Assembly (NCBI RefSeq): GCF_000717025.1
Contig: NZ_JNXG01000013.1
Location: 62,001 to 126,000, forward strand
Length of the DNA: 64,000 nucleotides
Origin: Streptomyces atroolivaceus
GTDB taxonomy: Bacteria > Actinomycetota > Actinomycetes > Streptomycetales > Streptomycetaceae
Direction of reading: 5' to 3'
Positions 38,996 through 47,925 of this stretch are shown here, one piece after another (the first letter of the stretch is position 1; each line of letters begins with the position of its first letter). The position numbers and the translations under genes were made by a program. The notes beneath the pieces are model-generated. The model had not been told where the DNA came from, made no database searches, and worked only from the letters and a program-made list of their open reading frames with translations.

Positions 38996-41982
38996 GGCGT
39001 CCGCCGGAGTGACACGAGGTCGGCCAGATCACGGTCGCTGAGCTCTGTCAGGGCGGCCTCGCCGGTACCGAGCACCGCGTCGGCGAGTGCCCGCTTGGAC
39101 TCCAGCAGTTCGCCGATCCGGTCCTCGACGGTGCCCTCGGCGATCAGCCGGTGCACCTGCACGGGCTGCGTCTGGCCGATGCGGTACGCACGGTCGGTGG
39201 CCTGCTCCTCGACCGCCGGGTTCCACCACCGGTCGTAGTGGATGACATGGGCGGCCCGGGTGAGGTTCAGTCCCGTGCCCGCCGCCTTGAGGGAGAGCAG
39301 GAAGACGGGCACCTCACCTGACTGGAAGCTGTCCACCATCCGTTCGCGCTCGGGCACCGGCGTGCCGCCGTGCAACAGCTGGGAGGGGATCGCGCGGGAG
39401 CCGAGGTGGGCGGAGAGGAGCCGGGCCATCGACACGTACTGGGTGAAGATCAGGACGGAGCCGTCCTCGGAGAGGATGGTGTCGAGGAGCTCGTCGAGCA
39501 GGGCGAGCTTGCCGGAACGTCCCGGGAGCCGGGTCGGCTCCTCCTTCAGATACTGCGCGGGGTGATTGCAGATCTGCTTGAGCGAGCCCAGCAGCTTCAT
39601 GATCAGCCCGCGCCGCGCGATGCCCTCCGACTGCTCGATGTACGCCATCGTCTCCCGGACGGCCGCCTCGTAGAGCGTGGCCTGTTCCCGGGTGAGGAAG
39701 ACGGGGTGGTCGGTCTCGGTCTTGGGCGGCAGTTCGGGCGCGATGCCCGGGTCGGACTTCTTGCGGCGCAGCAGGAAGGGGCGGACCAGCCGGGAGAGCC
39801 GCTCGACCGCCTCCTCGTTGCCCAGGCCCGCGGCGGTGCCGGTGTTCTCGACGATCCTGGCGTGCCGGGAACGGAACGCCTTGAGCGGACCGAGCAGGCC
39901 GGGGGTGGTCCAGTCGAGCAGCGCCCACAGCTCGGAGAGGTTGTTCTCGACGGGGGTGCCGGTCAGGGCGACGCGGGCCGGGGCGGGGATGGTGCGCAGC
40001 GCTCTGGCCGTCGAGGAGTGCGGATTCTTGACGTGCTGCGCCTCGTCGGCGACGACCAGCCCCCAGGTGTGTCCGGCGAGCTGCTCCGCACCGGAGCGCA
40101 TCGTGCCGTAGGTCGTGAGGACGAAGCCGCCGTCGGAGCCGCCGAGGGTGCGGTCGGTGCCGTGGAAACGGCGCACGGGGACGCCCGGCGCGAAGCGGTT
40201 GATCTCACGGTGCCAGTTGCCGAGAAGGGACGCGGGACAGACGACGAGGGTGGGGGCGGCATGGGCGCGGTGCAGATGGAGCGCGATGACGGTGATCGTC
40301 TTGCCCAGGCCCATGTCGTCGGCGAGGCAGCCGCCGAGTCCGAGCGAGGTCATGCGGTCAAGCCAGGCCAGGCCACGGAGCTGGTAGTCGCGGAGGGTGG
40401 CGTCGAGGCCGGGCGGCGCCGGGAGGGTGGCGTCCTCGTCCAGGATGCGCGCGCGGAGCGCGGCGAGGGCTCCGGCGGGGACGGCCTCGACCTGTTCGCC
40501 GTCGACCTCGGCGCTGCCGGTGAGGGCGACGGCGAGCGCGTCCACCGGGTCCAGGAGGCCCAGCTCCCGCTTCCGTGCCTTGCGCACGAGCGCGGGATCC
40601 ACGACGACCCACTGGTCGCGCAGCCGCACCACCGGCCGGTGTGCCTCGGCGAGGGTGTCCATCTCCGCCTCGGTGAGGTGGTCGTCGCCCAGGGAGAGCT
40701 GCCAGTTGAACGAGAAGAGCTGTTCGGCGTCGAAGAACGAGGTGCCGTCGGTGGCCGAGCCCGGTGCGGGCCGGACGACGGCTGCCGCGGTGAGCGAGCG
40801 GGCGAGCTCACGGGGCCAGTGGAGCGCCACCCCTGCCGCCGCGAGCCGCGCTCCGGCCGCGCCGATCAGCTCGTAGAGCTCGTCCTCGGTGACGGCGAGC
40901 ACGTCGGGGACGGGCTGGTCGAGCAGCCGCTCCAGCGGCGGCCAGACACGGGCGGCGCGGCGCAGGGCGAGCACGGCGTCGATCCGGGCCCTCGGCCCGA
41001 AGGGCTCGCCCGCCCCGCCGTTCCACAGCGTGGCCGCGTCGGTGACGTAGGTCGGGTCGGCCAGGCTGTGCACCTGGGTGACGGCCGCCGCGGCATGGCG
41101 TGTGGCCGCGGGGGTGCCGGGCGCGTCCTCGTCCGCCGCTCCCCCGGTGGAGCCGCCGTCCGCCGCCTCTTCGGCGGCGCCACCGTCCGCCGCTTCCCCG
41201 GTGGAGCCGGAGGAGTCGAAGAGGTCGTACGCGGAGAGGTCGAGCCGGAGCGAGACGCGCACCCCCGCGTCGAGTCCGGCGGCCACCTCCACAGCCCAGG
41301 CCCGGGCGTCCGGGAGGTGCTGTGCCTCGCGGGCGGCGAACGGCGCTCCCATGGCGTGGGCCGCGGCGGGGGTCCGGGGCAGGGTGTCGGCGACGGCGTC
41401 GAGGAAGGCGCCGAGCAGCGCGCGCGGTTCCGGGACCCGCAGGGGTGTGCCGTCCAGCGGGACCGCGTGGCCCTCGGGCGGCATCGAGGCGGCGACGGCC
41501 CTCAGATGGGCGATGTCCTCCGCGTCACGCGGTCCGGCCCGCCAGGCGTCGTTGTCACCGGCCGTCAGGCCGGGCAGGAGCCTGCCGCGCGCCACGAGGG
41601 TGAGGGCGTGCAGGGCGGCCGCTCCCCACGCGCGGGTGGCGGGATGGGCCACGGCACGGTGCCGGGCGCGCGCGAGCAAGGGCACCGCGTCCGCGACGGG
41701 AAGCGCCACGGCGGGCACGGTGCGGGTGCGGACACCGTCCGTGTCGTGGCGGCCGACGACCGTGAGCTCGGTGAGGGTGAGGTCCGGGCGGGCGGCGGGA
41801 GACAGAGCGTCGTGGCGGGAGGGCTCGGTGACGGGGAACGCCCCGCCGGAACCCGTGAGGCCGACGCTTCCTTCCGGGTCCCAGAACGCGATCCGGCCGT
41901 CCCGGGGAAGCTCCGACGGCAGGAAGACCGCGGCGCACCTCAGCAGCCGGTCGGCGGTGACGTCCTGCGTCTGCCGTGCCAT
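38992..41982 (-). CDS. SNF2/HepA-family helicase-like ATPase
   Basis: A 996-residue SNF2-type protein. The N-terminal ~450 residues include a helicase-associated region with many Ala/Arg. The ATPase core has LRDYQLRGLAWLDRMTSLGL, Walker A CLADDMGLGKTITVIALHL (about residues 554-572), the Walker B box VVADEAQHVKNPHS, ALTGTPVENNLSELW, and in the second lobe KAAGTGLNLTRA and QATDRAYRIGQTQPVQVHRL. The ATG at 41982 follows AGGAGGGGGC. Upstream is TGTCA-type DNA 8 nt-spaced from TAGACT (42034-42039), a weak echo of the damage promoter. It is co-translated with a SWIM protein. Confidence 0.94.
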   Translation of the reverse strand: MARQTQDVTADRLLRCAAVFLPSELPRDGRIAFWDPEGSVGLTGSGGAFPVTEPSRHDALSPAARPDLTLTELTVVGRHDTDGVRTRTVPAVALPVADAVPLLARARHRAVAHPATRAWGAAALHALTLVARGRLLPGLTAGDNDAWRAGPRDAEDIAHLRAVAASMPPEGHAVPLDGTPLRVPEPRALLGAFLDAVADTLPRTPAAAHAMGAPFAAREAQHLPDARAWAVEVAAGLDAGVRVSLRLDLSAYDLFDSSGSTGEAADGGAAEEAADGGSTGGAADEDAPGTPAATRHAAAAVTQVHSLADPTYVTDAATLWNGGAGEPFGPRARIDAVLALRRAARVWPPLERLLDQPVPDVLAVTEDELYELIGAAGARLAAAGVALHWPRELARSLTAAAVVRPAPGSATDGTSFFDAEQLFSFNWQLSLGDDHLTEAEMDTLAEAHRPVVRLRDQWVVVDPALVRKARKRELGLLDPVDALAVALTGSAEVDGEQVEAVPAGALAALRARILDEDATLPAPPGLDATLRDYQLRGLAWLDRMTSLGLGGCLADDMGLGKTITVIALHLHRAHAAPTLVVCPASLLGNWHREINRFAPGVPVRRFHGTDRTLGGSDGGFVLTTYGTMRSGAEQLAGHTWGLVVADEAQHVKNPHSSTARALRTIPAPARVALTGTPVENNLSELWALLDWTTPGLLGPLKAFRSRHARIVENTGTAAGLGNEEAVERLSRLVRPFLLRRKKSDPGIAPELPPKTETDHPVFLTREQATLYEAAVRETMAYIEQSEGIARRGLIMKLLGSLKQICNHPAQYLKEEPTRLPGRSGKLALLDELLDTILSEDGSVLIFTQYVSMARLLSAHLGSRAIPSQLLHGGTPVPERERMVDSFQSGEVPVFLLSLKAAGTGLNLTRAAHVIHYDRWWNPAVEEQATDRAYRIGQTQPVQVHRLIAEGTVEDRIGELLESKRALADAVLGTGEAALTELSDRDLADLVSLRRTP

Positions 41983-42057
41983 GTCCGCCGCCCCCTCCTG
42001 CCTCGGTCCGGTCGCGCTTCTCCTGTTCTCGTGAGTCTAGGCGGGGGGTGTGACAGC

Positions 42058-42097
42058 GCCCGCCCCGGCCGTGTCTCCACAGGTGGAGCGGGCGGGC
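42058..42097 (-). terminator. Composite hairpin between the SPFH gene and the helicase gene
   Basis: Outer stem GCCCGCC (42058-42064) with GGCGGGC (42091-42097) encloses an inner stem CTCCA/TGGAG (42075-42088). It lies just past the SPFH stop (42105) and before the helicase promoter. Confidence 0.5.
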
Positions 42098-42104
42098 AGC
42101 CGTC

Positions 42105-43241
42105 TCAGTGACGGTTGAAAGGCTTGCTGCGGGGGCGCTCGGACGGCTGTTCCGGACCGAGGCCCTGAGGTGCTTCCGGACCGAGGTCCGGAAGCACGTC
42201 CGGGCCGGGCTCCGGCACCGGGTCCGGCGCCGGCCCCCGACGGGCGGGAGGCCCGTCCGGCAGCGGCCGGTCCGTGAAGGTCTGCTCCGTGACGGGGTCC
42301 CCGAAGGGCGGGCTCACGACCGACGGATCCACAGCCGACATGCCCACGACCGAGGGATCCACAGCGGACGGGTACGCCTCCGAGGGCCTCCCGCCGGACG
42401 TCGTGTCCACGGGCCCGTCGTCCGTCACCGGCTGCTCGGGCCCGCTCCGCGACTGCCCGGAGCCGACTGGCGGCTGCGGCCCCTGCTGCGCCCGTTCCAG
42501 GAAGCGGAGCAGCTCCACCGGGAAGGGCAGGACCAGCGTGGAGTTCTTCTCCGCCGCGACCGCGACCACCGTCTGCAGCAGCCGAAGCTGCAGTGCCGCC
42601 GGCTGGGTCGACATCTGCTGCGCCGCCTGGGCGAGCTTCTTCGACGCCTGCAGCTCCGCATCGGCGTTGATGACCCTCGCGCGCCGCTCACGGTCCGCCT
42701 CGGCCTGGCGGGCCATGGACCGTTTCATCGTCTCCGGCAGCGAGACGTCCTTGATCTCCACCCGGTCGATCTGCACACCCCAGCCCACCGCAGGACTGTC
42801 GATCATCAGTTCCAGTCCCTGGTTCAGCTTCTCGCGGTCGGACAGCAGATCGTCCAGGTCGCTCTTACCGATGATCGACCGCAGCGAGGTCTGCGCCATC
42901 TGGGAGACCGCGAACCGGTAGTCCTCCACCTGGATCACCGCGCTCGCCGGGTCCACCACCTTGAAGTAGATGACTGCGTCCACCCGCACCGTGACGTTGT
43001 CGCGGGTGATTCCGTCCTGGGCGGGGACGGGCATCGTCACGATCTGCATGTTCACCTTGCGGAGCCGGTCGATGCCCGGGACGATCATGGTGAAGCCCGG
43101 AGGGCGCAGCGCGTCGTGGAGCCTGCCGAGCCGGAGCACCACGCCCCGCTCGTACTGCTTGACCACCCGGGCCGCGGCCATGGCGTACACCAGGCCGGCC
43201 GAGAGCACCGCCACCAATGCGATCAACAGCTCCTGGACCAT
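42105..43241 (-). CDS. SPFH/Band 7 (slipin-type) membrane protein
   Basis: A 378-residue protein. One N-terminal membrane segment (about residues 3-24) is followed by a Band 7 domain: RVVKQYERGVVLRLGRLHDA, RPPGFTMIVPGIDRLRKVNM, DNVTVRVDAVIYFKVVDPA and VQIDRVEIKDVSLPETMKRS. Slipins form membrane scaffolds and are often served by NfeD proteins, none of which is adjacent. The C-terminal ~120 residues are Pro/Ser/Asp-rich and carry a short internal duplication (SAVDPSVV twice). The ATG at 43241 has AGGGGG 5 nt upstream; an in-frame ATG at 43286 is less likely. Confidence 0.9.
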   Translation of the reverse strand: MVQELLIALVAVLSAGLVYAMAAARVVKQYERGVVLRLGRLHDALRPPGFTMIVPGIDRLRKVNMQIVTMPVPAQDGITRDNVTVRVDAVIYFKVVDPASAVIQVEDYRFAVSQMAQTSLRSIIGKSDLDDLLSDREKLNQGLELMIDSPAVGWGVQIDRVEIKDVSLPETMKRSMARQAEADRERRARVINADAELQASKKLAQAAQQMSTQPAALQLRLLQTVVAVAAEKNSTLVLPFPVELLRFLERAQQGPQPPVGSGQSRSGPEQPVTDDGPVDTTSGGRPSEAYPSAVDPSVVGMSAVDPSVVSPPFGDPVTEQTFTDRPLPDGPPARRGPAPDPVPEPGPDVLPDLGPEAPQGLGPEQPSERPRSKPFNRH

Positions 43242-43460
43242 CACGGCCCCCTGCCTCCGGGGTGCGTTCCCACACCCACCCATCACGCCCTATTAACACG
43301 ATATGCCCGATATGTACATCATCGAACCCCCGTCCGGGTGTCAGCGGCCCCGGCCGGCCGCGCACCGGATGCCGTCGCCCGGGGGGCCGGGCAGGGTGGC
43401 CAGCGCCAGCACGTCTCCGTGACGTACCGATGAGCCGGACGAGCAGACGAGGACCCGCCC

Positions 43461-43817
43461 ATGTCCGTCACCGCGCCCCCCACCGTTCTCCGCCGACGTT
43501 CCGGCATCGCCGCCGGAGCGGCCCTGCTCACCCTGGCCGTCGCGGGCTGTTCAGGACTCGGACGTACGGCGGTGGGGCCTGTGGCCTACACCACCGGGCG
43601 GGACGAGGTCGTCACCCTGCACAGCCCCTCGGTGAAGGGCTGCCACGAGCTGGCTCCCGACGGTGCGGAGAAGGTCGAGAACCGGACCCTGGTCGACATC
43701 ATCCTGTACACCTCGCGCGACTGCACCGGCCGGCAGAGTGCCTACGTGGCCACCACCTTCACCGATGCCAACGCCGCGCGCGCCCTTCCCTGGCGCAGCT
43801 ACCGGTTCGTTCACTGA
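43461..43817 (+). CDS. Small secreted lipoprotein, function unknown
   Basis: A 118-residue protein with a signal peptide (RRRSGIAAGAALLTLAVAGC) whose LAVAGC is a good lipobox, so it is likely anchored to the membrane. The mature part has two cysteines (KGCHEL and RDCTGR) that could form a disulphide, and a beta-rich core (NRTLVDIILYTSRDC). The ATG at 43461 follows a weak GAGGA. It overlaps the 3' end of the convergent DoxX gene by 7 bp. No family is recognised. Confidence 0.8.
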   Translation: MSVTAPPTVLRRRSGIAAGAALLTLAVAGCSGLGRTAVGPVAYTTGRDEVVTLHSPSVKGCHELAPDGAEKVENRTLVDIILYTSRDCTGRQSAYVATTFTDANAARALPWRSYRFVH

Positions 43818-44272
43818 CCGGCGTGGGGCACACGCCCCCGTCCGCGGAGCAGGGCGTACAGCTCCCGGGTCCGCTCCCGCCGGTCCCGGGCGATGAGGAC
43901 GACCAGGACGATGAGCAGGGCGGGCATGACCGCGTTCGGCGGATCGAGCAGCGTCAGCTGGACGACGGACGCACCGGCGAACAGCCCGACGAGGGCGACG
44001 GCGGCCACCCCTGCCAGCAGCGGGATCAGCAGGGCCAGCGCACCGGCCAGCTCCAGCCCGCCGATGGCGTACATCGCAGCGCTGCCCCAGCCCATCCGCT
44101 CGAAGGACTCGACGGCCGACGCATGGGCGACAAGCTTGGCCACCGCGCTGAAACCGAGGAACAGTGCGAGGGCGACGCGGGCTCCGGTCAGGGCGGCGGA
44201 GGCCACGCGTCGGCGCGGCGAGGAGGGGACGCGCGGCACGGTGAGCGCGGCGGGTACGACGGTTTCGGACAT
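43811..44272 (-). CDS. DoxX-family membrane protein
   Basis: A 153-residue protein with four hydrophobic segments in a DoxX-like pattern: LTGARVALALFLGFSAVAKL, the MGWGSAAMYAIGGLELAGAL segment and two further helices. DoxX proteins are membrane subunits linked to thiosulfate oxidation or redox stress in some organisms, but most are uncharacterised. The ATG at 44272 has GGAG 6 nt upstream; an upstream in-frame ATG at 44335 would add 21 residues without support. The end overlaps the convergent lipoprotein gene by 7 bp. Confidence 0.82.
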   Translation of the reverse strand: MSETVVPAALTVPRVPSSPRRRVASAALTGARVALALFLGFSAVAKLVAHASAVESFERMGWGSAAMYAIGGLELAGALALLIPLLAGVAAVALVGLFAGASVVQLTLLDPPNAVMPALLIVLVVLIARDRRERTRELYALLRGRGRVPHAGQ

Positions 44273-44384
44273 GGAGGTCTCCTCGGAGGGCGTGACGGGT
44301 GACGTGCGCCGGCGCGGGGTCGCGGTTCCTGCCACCTCGCCGCCTGGCGCTTACAGAGAGACAGACCGCGCCGGGCACCGGAAC

Positions 44385-45129
44385 TCATCGCCCCGCGAGC
44401 CCCCGGTCCGAATTTCCTCGGATCTGCCCGGGCCGGGCCAGTACCCAGACCCCGTCCGGGGTGGGACGACGGTCGACGGCGAGCCCGGCCTCCTCCGGAT
44501 ACGCCTCGAACCGCTCCTCGGTCAGCTCCCGTGACCGGAAGGTCTGGGTCCACCGGGCGTCCTCGAAGACGTACTCCGCCCGGACCTCGTCCACACCGTC
44601 ACCGACGGGCTCCGCCGAGAGGATCCGGATCGTGCGACCCGCCGCGTGATCCTCCCTCTCCCGGGGCAGACCGGAGTGGTGGCCGGGGCCTTCCCTCTGG
44701 ATGAGCACGACGCCGTCGTCCCTGACGTACCGACGGCAGGTCCCCAACAGCCCTTCCCTGAGCCGGTGATCGCCGGGGTGCACCAGGAACGACCCCAGCA
44801 CCACCGCGTCGGACCGCTCCTCGCCGAGGTCCAGCGTCTCGATGGGGCTGCGCACCGTGCGGGCTCCGCGGACGCGCTCCAACATCTGCGCCGACTCGTC
44901 CAACCCGGTCACGGCGAAGCCCAGTTCGACCGTTCGACCAGGGGATGCGTCACCCCGCCCGCCCCGCAGCCCAGTTCGAGCACGCTCGCCCCCGGCCGCA
45001 GCACCTAGCCGATCACCTCCGGCTCACTGCCGGCGGACAGGCGTACGCACAGCTCGGCCGCACAGCCGTCCGGCGTGATCGGTCCCGGCCACGCCCCGTG
45101 TGTCCTCCACGTACCGGTGGTCCGCTCAT
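44385..45129 (-). pseudogene. Class I SAM-dependent methyltransferase, disrupted by a stop and a frameshift
   Basis: The C-terminal part (MTGLDESAQMLERVRGAR onward, 44912 to 44385) is an open frame, but the SAM-binding motif I, VLELGCGAGGVTHPLVE, lies upstream at 44983 in another frame. From there the frame shifts by one base near 44920, consistent with loss of a single base before ELGFAVTGLDE. Further upstream, a TAG at 45007-45005 interrupts the same frame between SEPEVIG and VLRPGAS. Homology-like sequence (AWPGP, PDGCAAELCVRLSAG) continues to about 45100. Unless these are sequencing errors, the gene is dead. Confidence 0.75.
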
Positions 45130-45190
45130 ACCCGCCGGAACGGACAGGCGCGGAGCGGCGTTCCCCTGTCGGTGGCGCTGCCGGCCGCCC

Positions 45191-46333
45191 TCAGTACGGT
45201 GGGTAGTGGCCGTCCGGCCACGCCACCGGCTGCTCAAGTTCCATGCTCAGATCGTCGGCGAGTCCGGCGATCACGGACCGTCCTTCGGTGAGGGCCAGCC
45301 AGGAGGCAGGCAGCGGCACGTCACCGTGGTGCGCGCCGAGCAGGTTGCCGCAGACCGAGCCCGTGGAGTCGCTGTCGCCTGAGTGGTTGACCGAGAGCAG
45401 CAGCGCCTCGGCGATGTCGTCGGCGCCCGGGAGCACCAGCGCGCAGTACACGGCGATGGCGAGGGCCTCCTCTGCGACCCAGCCGGCGCCCAGGGATTCG
45501 ACCCGCTCGGCGGTGGGCCGCCCCAGGGCCGCGAGGTCGACCGCCGCACGCAGCGCGGCCGTCGTCTCCTCGTGGCCGTGATGGCGGCTCAACAGGTCCA
45601 TGGCGCGCAGCACGGCGCCCGCCGGTGAGTCGCCCTCCAGCAGATGTGTGACGACCGCGGCGAGCGCACCCGCCGCGTACGCCCCGGTCGGGTGTCCATG
45701 GGTGATCAGCGCGCACCTGGCGGCCAGGGCGAAGGCCGTCGCCCCGTCCGAGCCCAGCAGCCCGAAGGGGGCCGACCTCATCACCGTGCCGCAGCCCTTG
45801 GAGTGCGGATTGACGGGGCCGGGCAGGGCGAGAGGTGCGCCGGGCGCCGGGACGTGGCGTGACGCCAGTCCCGTCAGGCACGCGTTGCCGGGAGCGCGGC
45901 GTGCGTACAGCCAGCCCTCCTGCCTGAGCCGACCGGTCCGCACCTGGTCGTCCCCGCCACGCCGAGGCGGGGAGGGGTGGTTCTGGGTGTCCAGCCAGCG
46001 CAGGTAGGCGTTGCGGACGAGCTCCGCCTCCGCACCTCCGACGCCCTTGGCTGATGCCCGGACGTGGGCCCTGATCAGCCCTTCGACCGTGAAGAGCGTC
46101 ATCTGGGTGTCGTCCGTGATCCGTCCCACGACTCCGTCGGAGTCCGCGACGGGTCCGCGTATCCCCCGCTCCCCGTGGGCACGACGGATCCCGTCGAGGG
46201 AGAGGAACTCGACCGGGTTGCCGAGCGCGTCCCCGACCGCACCGCCCAGCAGGGTGCCCCGCACCCTGGACCGGCGGACGGCGCCGGCACCCCACGCCGT
46301 TCCCCTGCCCGCGCATCCCTGCCCCGTCGTCAC
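45191..46333 (-). CDS. ADP-ribosylglycohydrolase family protein
   Basis: A 380-residue DraG/ARH-type protein. The binuclear-metal and ADP-ribose motifs are present: LLGGAVGDALGNPVEF (about residues 27-42), ITDDTQMTLFTVEGL, and SVNHSGDSDSTGSVCGNLLG near the C-terminus. It removes ADP-ribose from proteins or small molecules. The GTG at 46333 is chosen because GGGGGA precedes it by about 8 nt; a frame extends to 46576 but overlaps the divergent gene. No ADP-ribosyltransferase is adjacent. Confidence 0.92.
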   Translation of the reverse strand: MTTGQGCAGRGTAWGAGAVRRSRVRGTLLGGAVGDALGNPVEFLSLDGIRRAHGERGIRGPVADSDGVVGRITDDTQMTLFTVEGLIRAHVRASAKGVGGAEAELVRNAYLRWLDTQNHPSPPRRGGDDQVRTGRLRQEGWLYARRAPGNACLTGLASRHVPAPGAPLALPGPVNPHSKGCGTVMRSAPFGLLGSDGATAFALAARCALITHGHPTGAYAAGALAAVVTHLLEGDSPAGAVLRAMDLLSRHHGHEETTAALRAAVDLAALGRPTAERVESLGAGWVAEEALAIAVYCALVLPGADDIAEALLLSVNHSGDSDSTGSVCGNLLGAHHGDVPLPASWLALTEGRSVIAGLADDLSMELEQPVAWPDGHYPPY

Positions 46334-46403
46334 AGCCTGCTCCCCCGTCGTCCGCCGTCGGTTTCCGTACGCCGCACCTCCGGGGCATGCTGGAGAAGAG
46401 GCG

Positions 46404-46688
46404 ATGGTGATGCGTACCGGAAGTGAACCGTCCACCGCACGCAGCCCCCTGCGGATGCGGCTCTGGCTGAGTGTATGGGGCATGGTCTGGGCCGTGTTCG
46501 GACTGGTGGCCTTCGTGGCGACCGGACGCGCCGGCTGGGCGACCGCCTGCGGCGTGCTGCTGCTGGTCACGGTCACGGACCTCTGCGTCGTCGTCCGTCA
46601 TCTGCGGCAGGGCCCGCACTACCAGCCGGGCCGGGACATCCCGCCGTACGAACCCGACCGGGGCGGCCGGAGCCGGCCGGGTCGCTGA
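46404..46688 (+). CDS. Small two-helix membrane protein (DUF6343-like)
   Basis: A 94-residue protein with two transmembrane helices (about residues 19-38 and 43-62) followed by a conserved-looking tail RHLRQGPHYQPGRDIPPYEP. The N-terminal ARSPLRMRLWLSVWG is basic. I believe it belongs to DUF6343, widespread in Streptomyces and of unknown function. The ATG at 46404 has GGAG/AAGAGG upstream; a second ATG two codons later is possible. Confidence 0.78.
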   Translation: MVMRTGSEPSTARSPLRMRLWLSVWGMVWAVFGLVAFVATGRAGWATACGVLLLVTVTDLCVVVRHLRQGPHYQPGRDIPPYEPDRGGRSRPGR

Positions 46689-46788
46689 GGTGCGTCGGCC
46701 ACCGGTGCGAATCCCGCCGACACGCCCCGGAGACGCTGCCCGGCCGTCGGCACCCTCAGGGGGCCGACATCTCAGGATGCCCATGTCT

Positions 46789-46846
46789 CAGGGGGCCTGC
46801 GCTCCCAGGGGGCCTGCGCTCTCAGGGGGCCTGCGCTCTCAGGGGC
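46789..46846. repeat. 17-bp tandem repeat, 3.4 copies
   Basis: Units CAGGGGGCCTGCGCTC[C/T] at 46789-46805, 46806-46822 and 46823-46839, plus a partial fourth. Only the last base of the first copy varies. It lies between convergent genes and its end overlaps the stop codon of the minus-strand TPR gene (46839-46841). Confidence 0.95.
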
Positions 46847-47207
46847 GGTCGTCGAAGCGGGCGGCCTGCAGGTACTCAGGCTTCGGGTCGAGCGCGGCGG
46901 CCAGCCGGAAGTGGCGGGTGGCCTGCTCGGGACGCCCTGCGCGCTGGAAGGTGCGGGCCAGCGCGAAATGCGCGAAGGCGTTGTCCGGCTCACGCTCCAG
47001 AACCAGCTCGAACTCAAGCTCCGCGGGGCGGAGTTGGGCAGCGGCGAAGAAGGCACGGGCTCGCAGCAACCGGGCCGCCGTGTTCTCCGGGTGGGCGGCT
47101 ATCACCGAGTCGAGCAGCTTGACCGCACCGCGCGGGTCCCGTGCGGCGAGCAGCTGCTCGGCCGCGCGGAAGTCGATGACATGAGTTTCCGGGTTCCTCT
47201 CGGGCAC
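46839..47207 (-). CDS. Tetratricopeptide-repeat protein
   Basis: A 122-residue, all-helical protein with about three TPR units: AAEQLLAARDPRGAVKLLDS, NTAARLLRARAFFAAAQLRP and NAFAHFALARTFQRAGRPEQ, each with the A8/A20/P32-like pattern. TPR domains bind partner proteins. The GTG at 47207 has GAAGG 8 nt upstream. The gene begins 73 nt past the coaE stop on the same strand and ends in a tandem repeat. Partner unknown. Confidence 0.9.
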   Translation of the reverse strand: MPERNPETHVIDFRAAEQLLAARDPRGAVKLLDSVIAAHPENTAARLLRARAFFAAAQLRPAELEFELVLEREPDNAFAHFALARTFQRAGRPEQATRHFRLAAALDPKPEYLQAARFDDRP

Positions 47208-47279
47208 GTCCGTATCCTTCCCTTCGCCTTCCGCTTTCCAACATCCGGACCTGGGTACGTATTCCGGCCCGGCGCCGGA

Positions 47280-47882
47280 TCAGCCGGTGGCGGCCCGCGC
47301 GGTGAGCTCCGACCAGACCGTGCGGACCTGGGGCTCCAGGTCCGCCAGCGGACCGTCGTTGTCGACGACGAGATCGGCGACAGCAAGCCGCTCCTCGCGT
47401 GTGGCCTGCGCCGCCATCCTGGCGCGCGCATCGGACTCCGTCATGCCGCGCAGCCGGACGAGCCGGTCGAGCTGGGTCCCGGGCTTCGCGTCGACCACCA
47501 CCACCAGGTCGTACAGCGGGGCGAGGCCGTTCTCGGTGAGCAGTGGGACGTCGTGGACGACGATCGCGCCGGGCCCGGCGGCACGCTCCAGTTCGGCGGA
47601 ACGGGCCCCGACCAGCGGATGGACGATGGCGTTGAGCGTGGCCAGGCGCGCGGGATCGGCGAAGACGATCGAGCCGAGCGCCGGACGGTTCAGGGAGCCG
47701 TCGGTCCCCAGGACGCCGGGGCCGAACGCCTCGACGACGGCCGTGAGCCCGGGAGTACCGGGCTCGACGACCTCGCGGGCGATCCGGTCGGCGTCGATCA
47801 GTACGGCTCCGTAGCGTGCGAGCAGCCGTGACACTTCGCTCTTGCCGGCGCCGATCCCGCCGGTCAGGCCCACTTTCAGCAT
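47280..47882 (-). CDS. coaE: Dephospho-CoA kinase
   Basis: Last step of coenzyme A biosynthesis, phosphorylating the 3'-OH of dephospho-CoA. The 200-residue protein opens [20 protein letters not shown] with a P-loop, followed by [13 protein letters not shown], the lid [21 protein letters not shown] and the [17 protein letters not shown] segment. The ATG at 47882 is the only sensible start. Length is typical of the short bacterial form. Confidence 0.96.
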   Translation of the reverse strand: MLKVGLTGGIGAGKSEVSRLLARYGAVLIDADRIAREVVEPGTPGLTAVVEAFGPGVLGTDGSLNRPALGSIVFADPARLATLNAIVHPLVGARSAELERAAGPGAIVVHDVPLLTENGLAPLYDLVVVVDAKPGTQLDRLVRLRGMTESDARARMAAQATREERLAVADLVVDNDGPLADLEPQVRTVWSELTARAATG

Positions 47883-47925
47883 GCGTCGAGCCTAGCCTCC
47901 GGCCGGGGAGCAGCCGGAGACCACC

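Noticed and set aside
44385..44912. Stand-alone 175-residue methyltransferase
   Set aside because: It lacks the SAM-binding motif, which lies upstream in another frame, so it is the end of a broken gene.
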